Under the pieces are notes generated by a model. The model saw only the letters and a program-made list of their open reading frames with translations. It was not told the origin of the DNA and made no database searches. This document shows, in pieces, positions 8,630 through 17,401 of a stretch of DNA of 64,000 nt. Position 1 is the stretch's first letter. Every line of letters starts with the position of its first letter. The translations under genes were made by a program, and so were the position numbers. Source of the DNA: Natrarchaeobius halalkaliphilus (lineage in GTDB: Archaea > Halobacteriota > Halobacteria > Halobacteriales > Natrialbaceae); assembly GCF_003841485.1 (NCBI RefSeq), contig NZ_REFY01000003.1:186001-250000 (forward strand), written 5' to 3'.

Positions 8630-8845
8630 ATGACTGGATATTATGACATTGTTCTCGGACTCATTCCGGTCGCACTGCTCGGTATTACCGCAGCGCTCAC
8701 GCTCGTCGGTATATCATTGACCACAGCGATCCCTGCCGGCGCATTCGTTTCGATGATGATCATCGGACACGCGATGTTCGTCAATACGCCAGCCGACTCC
8801 TCGGACGATACCCAGTCTCCGCGGCCTCCGCTGAACGCGGATTGA
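8630..8845 (+). CDS. Small two-TM membrane protein, conserved in haloarchaea
   Basis: A 71-residue protein. Two hydrophobic helices (about 7-28, ending LTLVGISL, and about 33-50, AGAFVSMMIIGHAMFVN) are joined by a short turn. The polar tail SSDDTQSPRPPLNAD is probably cytoplasmic. I recall near-identical small proteins in many haloarchaea, but no function is known to me. It has a clean TATA box 31 nt upstream. A downstream gene on the same strand starts after 43 nt, but that gene may have its own promoter. Confidence 0.7.
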   Translation: MTGYYDIVLGLIPVALLGITAALTLVGISLTTAIPAGAFVSMMIIGHAMFVNTPADSSDDTQSPRPPLNAD

Positions 8846-8888
8846 TCTCTTCGAGTCCTTTATTTCGTTTCGCGTTCGGTTTTCCAGT

Positions 8889-9887
8889 ATGACCGACACG
8901 CTGTTTCTCACCAGTTCCGACGTCGCAGACCTCGCAACTCCGGCCGAGTACGTCGACGCCGTCAGAGCGGGATACCGCCAGCGCGGTAACGGCGCACCCG
9001 CCAAACCGCGATCGAAATTCTTCCGTTCCGATCCCGGCGGGATGCTCACCAGTTACGCGGCGGTCCTGCCGGAAACGGGTGCGATGGGTGGATACATGTA
9101 CAGCGCAGGTTTCGGGGCCGAGGACGCCTGGTTCATGACACCGCTTTTCGATGCCACCAGCGGCGCTCCCCTCGCGCTCCTCGACGGCGCGAGTATGAAC
9201 CCGTTCAAGACCGGTGCCGCGGGTGCCGTCGCCGTCGACGAACTCGCTCGCGAGGACGCCGACGCGCTCGCCGTCATCGGAAGTGGTGCTCAGGCCCGCG
9301 GTCAGCTGCGAACCACAGCGACTGTTCGAGCGTTTTCGGACGTGCGCGTCTACTCGCCTACGGCCGACCATCGCGAATCGTTCGCGGCCGACTTCGACGA
9401 CCAACTCGAGGCCACGGTCCGGGCGGTGGACTCGAGTACGGCGGCGATCACCGGTGCCGACGTCGTGATCACGGCGACGAGAGCGGACGACCCCGTCTTC
9501 GACGGCTCGAAACTCGAGGCCGGAACGCACGTGACGGCGATGGGCCAGTACGCACCGGAACGGTGCGAACTCGACACGACGACGATCGAGCGAGCGACGT
9601 ACGTGCCCGACCTCCGCGAACGGGCGACGTTCGATGCCGGATCGTTTCTGGCTGCGCTCGATGCGGGCGTCGTCACCGAGGACCATATTCATGCCGAACT
9701 CGGTGAGATCGTGGCGGGCAACGCGAGGGGACGGACGAGCGACGACGAAATCACGGTGTTCGACAGCGGTGGGACGGGCATCGAAACGGTCGCCGCAGCG
9801 TACATGTTATACGAGAAGGCTCGCGCCGAGGGAATCGGGACCGAGATCGCGTTCGAACCGGCGAGTGAGGCGTTGACGGGGAACTGA
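8889..9887 (+). CDS. Ornithine cyclodeaminase / alanine dehydrogenase family protein
   Basis: A 332-residue protein of the mu-crystallin/OCD/archaeal Ala dehydrogenase family. The substrate half contains KPRSKFF and GGMLTSYAAVLPE, then PLALLDGASMNPFKTGA. The Rossmann motif AVIGSGAQARGQL lies around residues 128-140. Family enzymes convert ornithine to proline, or pyruvate and ammonia to alanine, or reduce cyclic imines. Sequence reading does not fix the substrate, and close archaeal members are named both ways. The gene stands alone, with the stop followed by a gap before a DHH gene on the same strand. Confidence 0.88.
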   Translation: MTDTLFLTSSDVADLATPAEYVDAVRAGYRQRGNGAPAKPRSKFFRSDPGGMLTSYAAVLPETGAMGGYMYSAGFGAEDAWFMTPLFDATSGAPLALLDGASMNPFKTGAAGAVAVDELAREDADALAVIGSGAQARGQLRTTATVRAFSDVRVYSPTADHRESFAADFDDQLEATVRAVDSSTAAITGADVVITATRADDPVFDGSKLEAGTHVTAMGQYAPERCELDTTTIERATYVPDLRERATFDAGSFLAALDAGVVTEDHIHAELGEIVAGNARGRTSDDEITVFDSGGTGIETVAAAYMLYEKARAEGIGTEIAFEPASEALTGN

Positions 9888-10072
9888 ACCGCAAACGGAC
9901 TACTCGACTGCCGAACGAAGTATTGAACTATCGACACGATCTCGAGGGCCCGACTCCTCGGTTCCGGTGGCAGTAGTTCTTGACTACCTCTCACTCAATA
10001 CGGTATTTCCGCACCACCGCGCTCGTTAGCGACCGGAAGTTCAAACGTCTGTTCACCGTACGTTCGTTCAAC

Positions 10073-11077
10073 ATGTCCCGCGCGGTGGAACTCGAGTCCA
10101 CTCTCGAGTCGGCCGAATCGCTGGCGATCGTCTGCCACGACAATCCGGACCCGGACTGTCTCGCCAGCGCGCTGGCTCTCGAAACGGTCGCGAGGGACCT
10201 CGGAATCGCGGACGTGACGATCGCCTACGGCGGCGAGATATCCCATCAGCAAAACCGGGCGTTCGTCAATATGCTCGCGATCAGCCTCGAGCCGATCACC
10301 GACACTGACGTAGGAGAGTACGACTGTATTGCCTTTGTCGATCACGCCCAGCCAGGCGTCAATTCCGATATTTCAGCAGATACCATCCCGGACGTCATCG
10401 TAGACCACCACCCCGGCGAGACGCCGGGGGCGACGTTCGAAGACATCCGAACGGAGTACGGCGCGACGGCGACGATCTTCGTCGAGTACCTCCGTGACCT
10501 CGAGATCGAGCTCACGTCACGGCTCGCCTCTGCGCTGCTCTTTGCGCTCCACCGTGAGCGGTTGGACTTCGTCCGTGAACCGACGAGACGGGAGTACGAA
10601 GCGGCGCTCTCGGTCTACCCCGACGCCGATCTCGAGGCGCTCGAACAGCTGTACGGGAGCGCGTTTTCACCCGGAACGATCGACGCGATCAGCCGTGCGA
10701 TCGACTCCAGAGAGCGTCGCGGATCGTCGCTCGTGGCGAACGTCGGTAAGACCTCGGAGACGGACGCTCTTCCACAGGCGGCGGATTATCTCCTCAACTT
10801 GGAGGGCGTCGATACCGTCCTCGTCTACGGTGTCGTCGGTTCAGCAATCCGGATGAGCGCGCGGTCGATCGATCCGAGAGTACACATGGGTGAAACGCTC
10901 TCCGACGGTTTCGGAGAGCTCTGTACCGTCGGCGGTCATCACGACATGGCCGGCGGCCGGATCGAACTCGGTATCTTCGCGGATGACATGGGTGATGCCG
11001 ACCAGCTCATCGAGTTCATCGACGGGCGGATAACGCGTCGGTTCTTCGACGCGCTCAATCTCGACGACGAGCGCTGA
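10073..11077 (+). CDS. DHH/DHHA1 family phosphoesterase (NrnA-like)
   Basis: A 334-residue protein. DHH motif I is CHDNPDPDC (residues 21-29), a later Asp motif is IAFVDHAQPG, and the signature VDHHPG follows. The C-terminal DHHA1 domain has the glycine-rich VGGHHDMAGGRI. Such enzymes hydrolyse nanoRNA, pAp or cyclic dinucleotide products with Mn. The metal-ligand Asp and His residues look intact. ATG 10073 was chosen because the in-frame extension to 9980 is basic and unlike haloarchaeal coding sequence. The exact substrate is not readable. Confidence 0.88.
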   Translation: MSRAVELESTLESAESLAIVCHDNPDPDCLASALALETVARDLGIADVTIAYGGEISHQQNRAFVNMLAISLEPITDTDVGEYDCIAFVDHAQPGVNSDISADTIPDVIVDHHPGETPGATFEDIRTEYGATATIFVEYLRDLEIELTSRLASALLFALHRERLDFVREPTRREYEAALSVYPDADLEALEQLYGSAFSPGTIDAISRAIDSRERRGSSLVANVGKTSETDALPQAADYLLNLEGVDTVLVYGVVGSAIRMSARSIDPRVHMGETLSDGFGELCTVGGHHDMAGGRIELGIFADDMGDADQLIEFIDGRITRRFFDALNLDDER

Positions 11078-11140
11078 CGGTCGGGACTCGCCTCCGATCG
11101 TACCACTGTGTTCGACGACGGTTCCCCTCCCGTCGCCGTC

Positions 11141-11605
11141 TTACTCGACGTTGATCGAGTGAGATTCGCCCTCGAACTCGAGTTTTGGGAGCTTGATCGT
11201 CAGGATTCCGTTGTTGACCGTTGCGCTCACGTCGTCTACGTCGACCGGGTCAGGGAGGCGAACGTGACGGTTGAACGACTGGAGCTCTCGCTCGCGGCGG
11301 ATGTACATCTCCTCGCCGGCTTCGTGTTCCTCAGTTCGTTCGCGTTCTCCGGTGATAGACAACGTCTCGCCGGTGAGTCGAATGTCGAGGTCGTCCCTGT
11401 CGTATCCTGGAACGTCGACGGTGACGATGAACTCCTCGCCTTCGTCCGTCAGATCGAGGTTGGTCGCCTCGCGTCCCATCGAGAGATCGAGACGGCTTCG
11501 GTTGTCGATTTCCGTCTCCCACGAGCGAGCAGCCGTCTCGAGCTGGCGGGCCAGTTTGTCGAACAGTTCTGCGAGACCGTCGAACGGGCTGGATCGTCGT
11601 GACAT
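11141..11605 (-). CDS. Hsp20/alpha-crystallin small heat-shock protein
   Basis: A 154-residue chaperone. The N-terminal arm MSRRSSPFDGLAELFDKL is followed by an alpha-crystallin domain (about 45-140) with FIVTVDVPGYDRDDLDIRL, the LSITGER strand and the closing motif NGILTIKLPKLE. It should form oligomers that hold unfolding proteins in the cytoplasm. The start at 11605 is chosen because upstream in-frame sequence is basic and lies in the divergent promoter region shared with the DJ-1/PfpI gene. Both neighbours are protein-quality genes, which suggests shared stress control, but no operator was identified. Confidence 0.93.
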   Translation of the reverse strand: MSRRSSPFDGLAELFDKLARQLETAARSWETEIDNRSRLDLSMGREATNLDLTDEGEEFIVTVDVPGYDRDDLDIRLTGETLSITGERERTEEHEAGEEMYIRRERELQSFNRHVRLPDPVDVDDVSATVNNGILTIKLPKLEFEGESHSINVE

Positions 11606-11757
11606 GGGTTCTTCTAACACGGATGTTCGCGTGCGAATGCGAAAAAGCCCATTACACGGTAGTTTGACGGTCAGGGTAACAAACAAATCCGACGATAACC
11701 CCCATAATATTTGACTCATGCAGGGGAATTTTACATCCAGTCGACGTACCGTCAGCC

Positions 11758-12435
11758 ATGACCGAAGCACTGTTCGTCGTCAGCGAAAACGGATACTGGG
11801 GAGAAGAGTGTACCGAGCCCCTCGAGACGCTGTCAGAGGCGGGCGTCGAGATCACGGTCGCAACGCCGTCGGGCGGACCGCCCCAGATCGACGAGCAGTC
11901 GATCGATCCCGATCAGGTCGGTGAGGAAACCGCGTCGCACGTTCTCGATGTCCACGAGAGCGACGACCGACTGAACGATCCGATCCCGACCGCTCGTGCC
12001 GACGCAGAGCTCTACGACGCGGTCGTCTACCCGGGTGGCCACGGAACCGAGTGGGACGTCAACCAGGACAGTGACGCGCGAAGACTTCTCCGAGAGACGA
12101 TCGAAGGTGACGGCACGGCGCTCGTCGTCTGTCACGCCGTCGGTATCCTCGCGTTCGCACGCGACAGCCACGGCGCGTTTATCGTCACCGGTCGCGACGT
12201 GACCGGCTTCCCGAACGAGTGGGAAGAAGACACCGTGGACGAGGACGGCCGCCTTCCGGACGGTCGAAAGCTCCCCTACTGGGTCGAAGACGAGGTGATC
12301 GCCGCCGGCGGTAACTGGGACGCCGAACTCGAAAGCGAAGCGAGCGTCACCGTCGACGGCGATCTCATCACGGCCCGCGGTCCCGAGTCGTCGACTGCGG
12401 CGGCAGAAACGCTCCGCGAGAAACTGGATCGCTGA
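11758..12435 (+). CDS. DJ-1/PfpI family protein (type 1 glutamine amidotransferase-like)
   Basis: A 225-residue protein with the nucleophile elbow ALVVCHAVGIL (Cys125), an acidic residue near the N-terminus (GEECTEP, Glu16/17) and the YPGGHGTEWD loop. These features match the Hsp31/glyoxalase III branch of the DJ-1 superfamily, which detoxifies methylglyoxal or deglycates proteins. Chaperone or amidase roles are also reported for the superfamily. It is divergent from hsp20. A TATA-like AATTTTACA lies about 29 nt before the ATG. Confidence 0.87.
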   Translation: MTEALFVVSENGYWGEECTEPLETLSEAGVEITVATPSGGPPQIDEQSIDPDQVGEETASHVLDVHESDDRLNDPIPTARADAELYDAVVYPGGHGTEWDVNQDSDARRLLRETIEGDGTALVVCHAVGILAFARDSHGAFIVTGRDVTGFPNEWEEDTVDEDGRLPDGRKLPYWVEDEVIAAGGNWDAELESEASVTVDGDLITARGPESSTAAAETLREKLDR

Positions 12436-12530
12436 GCGGACGATGACGTCCACTCTCCGGTCGTGCCAGACGGGCCAGTTCACGATGGTCGAATCAGTTC
12501 CTTTTTACGCGGCGGCGGGGAATTTCGAGT

Positions 12531-12737
12531 ATGAGCTTCGAGGAAGACGACCGTGTCGTCCTGAACGACGAGCACAGCGAGTTCGACGGCGAAACCGGAA
12601 CCATCACGCAGACGATGGAATCGATGTTTGGCGACGTCACCTACACCATCAGCTTCGAGGACGGACAGGAAGCCGGCGTTCCCGAGGATTCCCTCGAGGC
12701 CGCCGCCGATGACGACGCCGACGAATCCGACGAATAG
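12531..12737 (+). CDS. Small SH3/KOW-like protein (DUF1918-type)
   Basis: A 68-residue acidic protein. The core FEEDDRVVLNDEHSEFDGETG, then TYTISFEDGQEAGVPEDSL, reads as a small beta-barrel of KOW/SH3 type. It is followed by a purely acidic tail. I believe this family is annotated DUF1918 in haloarchaea, but the name is from memory. No function is known. A T-rich TATA-like element (CCTTTTTACG) lies about 30 nt upstream. The RNA-binding protein gene follows after 30 nt, so the two may be cotranscribed. Confidence 0.7.
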   Translation: MSFEEDDRVVLNDEHSEFDGETGTITQTMESMFGDVTYTISFEDGQEAGVPEDSLEAAADDDADESDE

Positions 12738-12767
12738 CGACCAGATCGAGACGACGCCGCACCGTAG

Positions 12768-13205
12768 ATGCCACAGATTCCCCTTCACTACGTCGACCTT
12801 CGGACGTTTTGTTACGCCACAGAAGATCAAAAGCGCGTCGAACAGGCGCTTCGAACCTTCCTGCCGGAAGAGTTCGAAATCGACCGCACGGAAAGCGAAG
12901 GCCACTACGGCGATCGGATTCTCGTCCTGTCGACGCGTCTCGAGAAGGCTGACGACGTTCGATACGTTCTCTCGCGACTTGCTGACCTCGAGACCTACGA
13001 GACGCTGATCGACGAACTCGACGAGCGAGTCACCGAAAACACCGAACTCTTCTTGCGACTGGACAAACAGGCCGCTTTCGAAGGGGACGTTCGCCTCGGT
13101 GAGGGGATCACGTTTCGTGGAAAAGTCGAAGCCTATCCCGCAAAGAAAGAACAGGCCGTCGAAAACGCCGAAGAGGTTCTGACGCGACTGCGAGACGAAA
13201 AGTGA
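12768..13205 (+). CDS. Archaeal RNA-binding protein (COG1325 type)
   Basis: A 145-residue protein beginning MPQIPLHYVDLRTFCYATED. It continues with RVEQALRTFLP, the central motif ESEGHYGDRILVLSTRLEKADDV and the C-terminal RLDKQAAFEGDVRLGEG. This pattern matches the archaeal COG1325/DUF54 RNA-binding family, suspected to act with the exosome or ribosome. Direct function is unproven. It lies just downstream of the KOW-like gene on the same strand. Confidence 0.8.
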   Translation: MPQIPLHYVDLRTFCYATEDQKRVEQALRTFLPEEFEIDRTESEGHYGDRILVLSTRLEKADDVRYVLSRLADLETYETLIDELDERVTENTELFLRLDKQAAFEGDVRLGEGITFRGKVEAYPAKKEQAVENAEEVLTRLRDEK

Positions 13206-13346
13206 CGAGGCCGTAAAACGAAGAGTAGCAGTTGTCGTCGTGAGTTACTGTCGATCGGTTACCGTGATCGGAACCGTCCATTCCGACTCGTGGCGAGGGT
13301 GGCCCCGTGGCCAAGAGCTATTCGGCTACAGGACATACCATCGGTT

Positions 13347-14456
13347 ATGCACCCGATCGCACTCACCGCACGTCCGCTGCAACTCGAGGTTGGCGACCCT
13401 CTCGTGATCGTCGGCGCACTGGCCCTCTTTCTCGTCATCGCGACGGTCTGGTCGATGGTCGAGATCGTCGACGCGTACAATCGGGGCGCACTCACCGTCT
13501 TCGGTGAGTACCGCAAACTCCTCGAGCCGGGGCTGAACGTCGTCCCGCCGTTCGTCTCCCGGGTCTACACGTTCGATATGCGAACGCAAACGATCGACGT
13601 GCCGAGCCAGGAAGCGATCACGCGGGACAACTCCCCGGTCACGGCCGACGCCGTCGTCTACATCAGGGTGATGGACGCCAAACGCGCGTTTCTCGAAGTC
13701 GACAACTACCGCCGGGCGGTCTCGAATCTCGCCCAGACCACGCTTCGAGCCGTCATCGGGGATATGGAACTCGACGACACGCTGAGCAGGCGGGAGATGA
13801 TCAACGAGCGGATCCGTCACGAACTCGACGAACCGACCGACGAATGGGGGATCCGCGTCGAAAGCGTCGAGGTTCGTGAAGTGACGCCCTCCCGTGACGT
13901 CAAGGGAGCGATGGAGAAACAGACCTCCGCTGAACGGAAACGCCGCGCGATGATCCTGGAGGCACAGGGTGAACGCCGCAGCGCCGTCGAGAAGGCAGAA
14001 GGTGACAAGCAATCTAACATCATTCGCGCACAGGGTGAAAAACAGAGCCAGATCCTCGAGGCGCAGGGTGACGCCATTTCGACCGTCCTGCGCGCTCGCT
14101 CGGCCGAATCGATGGGCGAACGCGCGGTCATCGACAAGGGAATGGACGCGCTGACCGATATCGGGCAGAGCGAGTCGACGACGTTCGTGTTGCCACAGGA
14201 ACTGTCATCGATGGTCGGTCGCTACGGTAAACACCTCTCCGGCAGCGACGTTCAGGCGGACGGGACCGATCTCGAGAGCCTCGAGTTCGACGAGGAGACT
14301 CGCGAACTGATCGGGCTCGACGATATCTCCGAGATGATCGGTGAGATCGAGGACGCCGACGTCGACGTCGAGGCCATGGAAGCCGAAGCTCAGGCGATCA
14401 AAGAAGGCGAGGACGTGTCCGACTCCCCGGACGATACGGTCGGTACGAACCGGTAG
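13347..14456 (+). CDS. SPFH/band 7 (prohibitin/stomatin) membrane protein
   Basis: A 369-residue protein. One N-terminal membrane segment (VIVGALALFLVIATVWSMVEIV, about 18-39) is followed by an SPFH domain (GALTVFGEYRKLLEPGLNVVPPF; VPSQEAITRDNSPVTADAVVYIRV). A long coiled coil follows, rich in EAQGERRSAVEKAEGDK-type repeats. An acidic tail ends it. These proteins form oligomeric membrane scaffolds, often with an NfeD partner protease; no nfeD is adjacent. ATG 13347 was chosen because the upstream extension is a basic non-haloarchaeal stretch. Confidence 0.92.
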   Translation: MHPIALTARPLQLEVGDPLVIVGALALFLVIATVWSMVEIVDAYNRGALTVFGEYRKLLEPGLNVVPPFVSRVYTFDMRTQTIDVPSQEAITRDNSPVTADAVVYIRVMDAKRAFLEVDNYRRAVSNLAQTTLRAVIGDMELDDTLSRREMINERIRHELDEPTDEWGIRVESVEVREVTPSRDVKGAMEKQTSAERKRRAMILEAQGERRSAVEKAEGDKQSNIIRAQGEKQSQILEAQGDAISTVLRARSAESMGERAVIDKGMDALTDIGQSESTTFVLPQELSSMVGRYGKHLSGSDVQADGTDLESLEFDEETRELIGLDDISEMIGEIEDADVDVEAMEAEAQAIKEGEDVSDSPDDTVGTNR

Positions 14457-14522
14457 GTTTGTCGTCTGGGGTAGCGGCCGTCGAGCGTCGCGTTTTTCCC
14501 CTCCGGTCGAGTGCGTTCAGCT

Positions 14523-16283
14523 ATGCAGGTACACGTCGTCGGTGACGATCCGGTCCGCGAGGCCGTCGTCGCCGCGCTGGGAGACGTCGATGTCGACATC
14601 ACTGACGGCACGCCAGACGACCTCGTCGAGGCCAGATTCGCGGTCGTCAGCGACGTCGCCGGCTCGAGTACGTTCGAGCGGGCAAACGAGGCTGCACGCG
14701 CCGGTGGAACGCCGTGGATCGCCGTCGAGATCGGCGGCGTCGGCGGTCAGCCGATCTCGACGGTCGATGCCGCTATCACTGGGTTTGCTCCTCGAAGCGG
14801 TTGTTTCGAGTGTCTGTCCGCGCGCGTCGCCGCGAACGATCCGGAGTCCACAGAGCGGCCGTCGGCCGATCGATCGACAGCCCGTCTCGCCGGTGCGCTC
14901 GCGGGACGGGAGTGCGTGGGCGTCCTCTCCGGCGACGAGCGATCGGTGATCGGCCACGTCGTCGAACTTCCGTACAGACGCCGCCGAATCCTTCCCGTTC
15001 CGAGATGTGACTGTGATGAAGACGGCCGGGATCGGGAACTCGAGCGCGACGACGAGGTGCTCGATCTCGAAACGGCGGTCGAGCACGTCGAGACGGCCAT
15101 CGACGACCGGGTCGGCATCGTGTCCAGTATCGGTGAGATCGAGTCCTTTCCAGCGCCGTACTACCTGGCGACGAACGCGGATACGAGCGGGCTCAGCGAC
15201 GCGAGTGCCCCGACACAGGCCGCGGGCGTCGCTGACGACTGGAACGCCGCGCTGATGAAGGCCGTGGGCGAGGGTCTCGAACGCTACTGTGGTGGCGTCT
15301 ACCGCGACTCCGAGTTCGTCCACGCGAGCGAACGGGACCTCGAGAGCGTGATCTCGCCGTCCGCGCTCGTCCGTCCAGACGACGCGCCAGCGTACGACCC
15401 GGATGCGGAGCATCGGTGGGTTCCGAGCGAAAACCTCCTGACGGGCGAATCGGTTCACCTTCCCGCCGCAGCGGTTCAGTTCCCTCAGCCGGGCGACCGG
15501 CTCGTTCCGGCGATCACGACCGGACTCGGACTCGGATCCTCGAGCGTCGGTGCGCTCCTGTCGGGCCTGACAGAGGTCGTCGAACGCGACGCGACGATGC
15601 TCGCGTGGTACTCGACGTTCGATCCGCTCGGGCTCGAAGTCGACGACCCCACGTTCGACACGCTCGAGCGCCGGGCACGAAGTGAGGGGCTGACTGTAAC
15701 GCCGTTGCTCGTCACACAGGACATCGACCTCCCGGTCGTCGCGGTCGCCGTCCACCGGGATCCGTCCGAAAGCGCCCCCGACGAAATCGGTTCGAGCGAC
15801 GACGCCTGGCCAGCGTTCGCGGTCGGCTCGGCGGCGGATCTCGACGGGACGAGCGCAGCGACGGCGGCGCTCGAAGAAGCGATACAGAACTGGATGGAGC
15901 TACGAAACCTCGGACCGGACGACGCGGACGACGCCTCCGGTGCGATCGGTACGTATGCCTCCTATCCTGCGGGGGCTCGTTCGTTCGTCGACACGGACCG
16001 GACGATTTCTGCGGACGAGGTCGGCCCCGACCCCACCCCGACCGGCGTGGAGGCACTCGAGGCGGTCGTCGAGCGAGTGAACGACGTCGGGCTGACGCCG
16101 TATGCGGCCCGGCTGACGACTCGCGACGTGGAGGCGATCGGCTTCGAAGCCGTCCGTGTCGTCGTCCCCGGCGCACAACCGCTCTTTACCGGCGAGGCCT
16201 TCTTCGGTGAGCGAGCGCGATCAGTCCCGGAAACGATGGGCTTCGAGACACGGCTCGAGCGGCCGTTCCATCCCTATCCATGA
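14523..16283 (+). CDS. YcaO-domain protein with N-terminal E1-like/leader-binding domain
   Basis: A 586-residue protein. Residues 1-165 are Rossmann-like with a four-Cys set, CFEC (94-97) and CDC (162-164), like the zinc-binding E1-like partner of TOMM cyclodehydratases. From about 185 onward is a YcaO domain. Its ATP/Mg motifs are MKAVGEGLERYCG (245-257), LSGLTEVVERDA and AALEEAIQNW. The C-terminus ends RPFHPYP, close to the PxPxP tail of azoline-forming YcaO enzymes. YcaO enzymes use ATP to activate peptide-backbone amides, for heterocycles, thioamides or amidines. No precursor peptide, oxidase or TfuA partner is adjacent. A GTG at 14511 is an alternative start. Confidence 0.82.
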   Translation: MQVHVVGDDPVREAVVAALGDVDVDITDGTPDDLVEARFAVVSDVAGSSTFERANEAARAGGTPWIAVEIGGVGGQPISTVDAAITGFAPRSGCFECLSARVAANDPESTERPSADRSTARLAGALAGRECVGVLSGDERSVIGHVVELPYRRRRILPVPRCDCDEDGRDRELERDDEVLDLETAVEHVETAIDDRVGIVSSIGEIESFPAPYYLATNADTSGLSDASAPTQAAGVADDWNAALMKAVGEGLERYCGGVYRDSEFVHASERDLESVISPSALVRPDDAPAYDPDAEHRWVPSENLLTGESVHLPAAAVQFPQPGDRLVPAITTGLGLGSSSVGALLSGLTEVVERDATMLAWYSTFDPLGLEVDDPTFDTLERRARSEGLTVTPLLVTQDIDLPVVAVAVHRDPSESAPDEIGSSDDAWPAFAVGSAADLDGTSAATAALEEAIQNWMELRNLGPDDADDASGAIGTYASYPAGARSFVDTDRTISADEVGPDPTPTGVEALEAVVERVNDVGLTPYAARLTTRDVEAIGFEAVRVVVPGAQPLFTGEAFFGERARSVPETMGFETRLERPFHPYP

Positions 16284-16347
16284 CCGACGACCCGCGCGGC
16301 GGTCAGGGTTCAGGCGGTTTGCTGGTTTCGCTTCGGGGATCCATCCC

Positions 16348-16857
16348 TCACTCGTCTGCTTCTGATCCGTTCGTCCCTGGATCGTCTGAATCGGCCGTAT
16401 CGTCCTCAACATCCTCCTCGTCTGGAGGAGTGGGGGTTTCGTTTGCCGCGCCGTCGACGTCCCCTCGGTGGACGTCGAGAACGAGGTCGTCGTCGTAGAT
16501 CCAGATCAGGACGAGTTCGGTTTCGGGGGTGATCGTCACCTCCCGGACGTCCGCCTGTTCCTCGCCGTCGGCACCGAACTTGACGACGCGAAGGCTCTGG
16601 CGAGTCGCCTCGAGGTGCGGGGGGATGACGCTGTCTCCGCCGGTCACCGAGTAGCCTTCGTCGTAGGTCTGGCGGTTCGTTTCGTGTTCGTAGGCCTGAA
16701 GTTGAACGTTGTAGTACTGGTCCGCTTCGCTGTAGATCTCGATCGGAACGATGCCCTGGACGCCCCCCTCGAAGTGGTCTTGGACACCTTCGAGACAGCC
16801 TGCGAAGGAGATCGCTACGAGGGCGCCTGCTGACTGGAGTACTCTCCGGCGGTTCAC
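16348..16857 (-). CDS. Tat-exported lipoprotein, function unknown
   Basis: A 169-residue protein starting with a GTG. The N-terminus has a twin-Arg region NRRRVLQSAG, a hydrophobic stretch and a lipobox FAGC, so it is probably lipid-anchored outside the cell. The mature domain (about 30-130, PIEIYSEADQYYNVQLQAYE; VIPPHLEATRQSLRVVKFGADG) looks like a small beta-sandwich. The Thr/Pro/acidic tail is low complexity. In-frame ATG starts further upstream would bury the signal peptide, so GTG 16857 is preferred. It is divergent from the response regulator. Confidence 0.72.
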   Translation of the reverse strand: MNRRRVLQSAGALVAISFAGCLEGVQDHFEGGVQGIVPIEIYSEADQYYNVQLQAYEHETNRQTYDEGYSVTGGDSVIPPHLEATRQSLRVVKFGADGEEQADVREVTITPETELVLIWIYDDDLVLDVHRGDVDGAANETPTPPDEEDVEDDTADSDDPGTNGSEADE

Positions 16858-16940
16858 ACGCGCTGCTCGGTGCTCGATGAACGTATGCGTTACCGATTCG
16901 ATCCTCTCCGTTATAACCGACCCGCACGTAGCTGCAGAGG

Positions 16941-17393
16941 ATGCCTGAAGACGAGATGATCGGTGATCCGATCGACATTCTGCTGGTCGAGCCAAACCCC
17001 GGTGACACCCGTCTTTTTACGGAAACGTTCGAGGAAGCGAAAGTGATGAACGCGGTTCACGACGTTTCTAGCGGAGAGGACGCCCTCGATTTCGTTCACC
17101 AACGCGGTGCGTACGAAGATTCGCCCCGCCCGGACGTTATCCTGTTGGATCCACAGCTGCCCGGAAAGAGCGGAATGGACGTCCTGGCCGAACTGAACGA
17201 CGATCCCGAGTTGTGCGAGACCCCCGTCGTCGTTCTTACGAGCTCCGAAGTAGGAGAGAAAATAATCAGATCACACGGTCTCGAGGCCGACACCTATATT
17301 CAGAAACCGGTCGAGGTCGGAGAGTTCGTCGAATTCGTCCAGTCGATCGAGGACTTCTGGCTCGCGTTCGTTCAACAGCCAACCGACCGATAG
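16941..17393 (+). CDS. Single-domain response regulator (Rcp1-like)
   Basis: A 150-residue receiver domain. It shows ILLVEPNPGD at the N-terminal acidic loop, the phospho-acceptor Asp in VILLDPQLPGKSG, the Thr/Ser in VVLTSSE and the Lys in YIQKP. It should be phosphorylated by a histidine kinase encoded elsewhere. No output domain is present. The usual acidic pair at the first loop is Glu-Asp (VEDN); here it is Glu-Pro (VEPN), so one Mg ligand is missing. No kinase gene is nearby. Confidence 0.9.
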   Translation: MPEDEMIGDPIDILLVEPNPGDTRLFTETFEEAKVMNAVHDVSSGEDALDFVHQRGAYEDSPRPDVILLDPQLPGKSGMDVLAELNDDPELCETPVVVLTSSEVGEKIIRSHGLEADTYIQKPVEVGEFVEFVQSIEDFWLAFVQQPTDR

Positions 17394-17401
17394 GATCGCC
17401 G

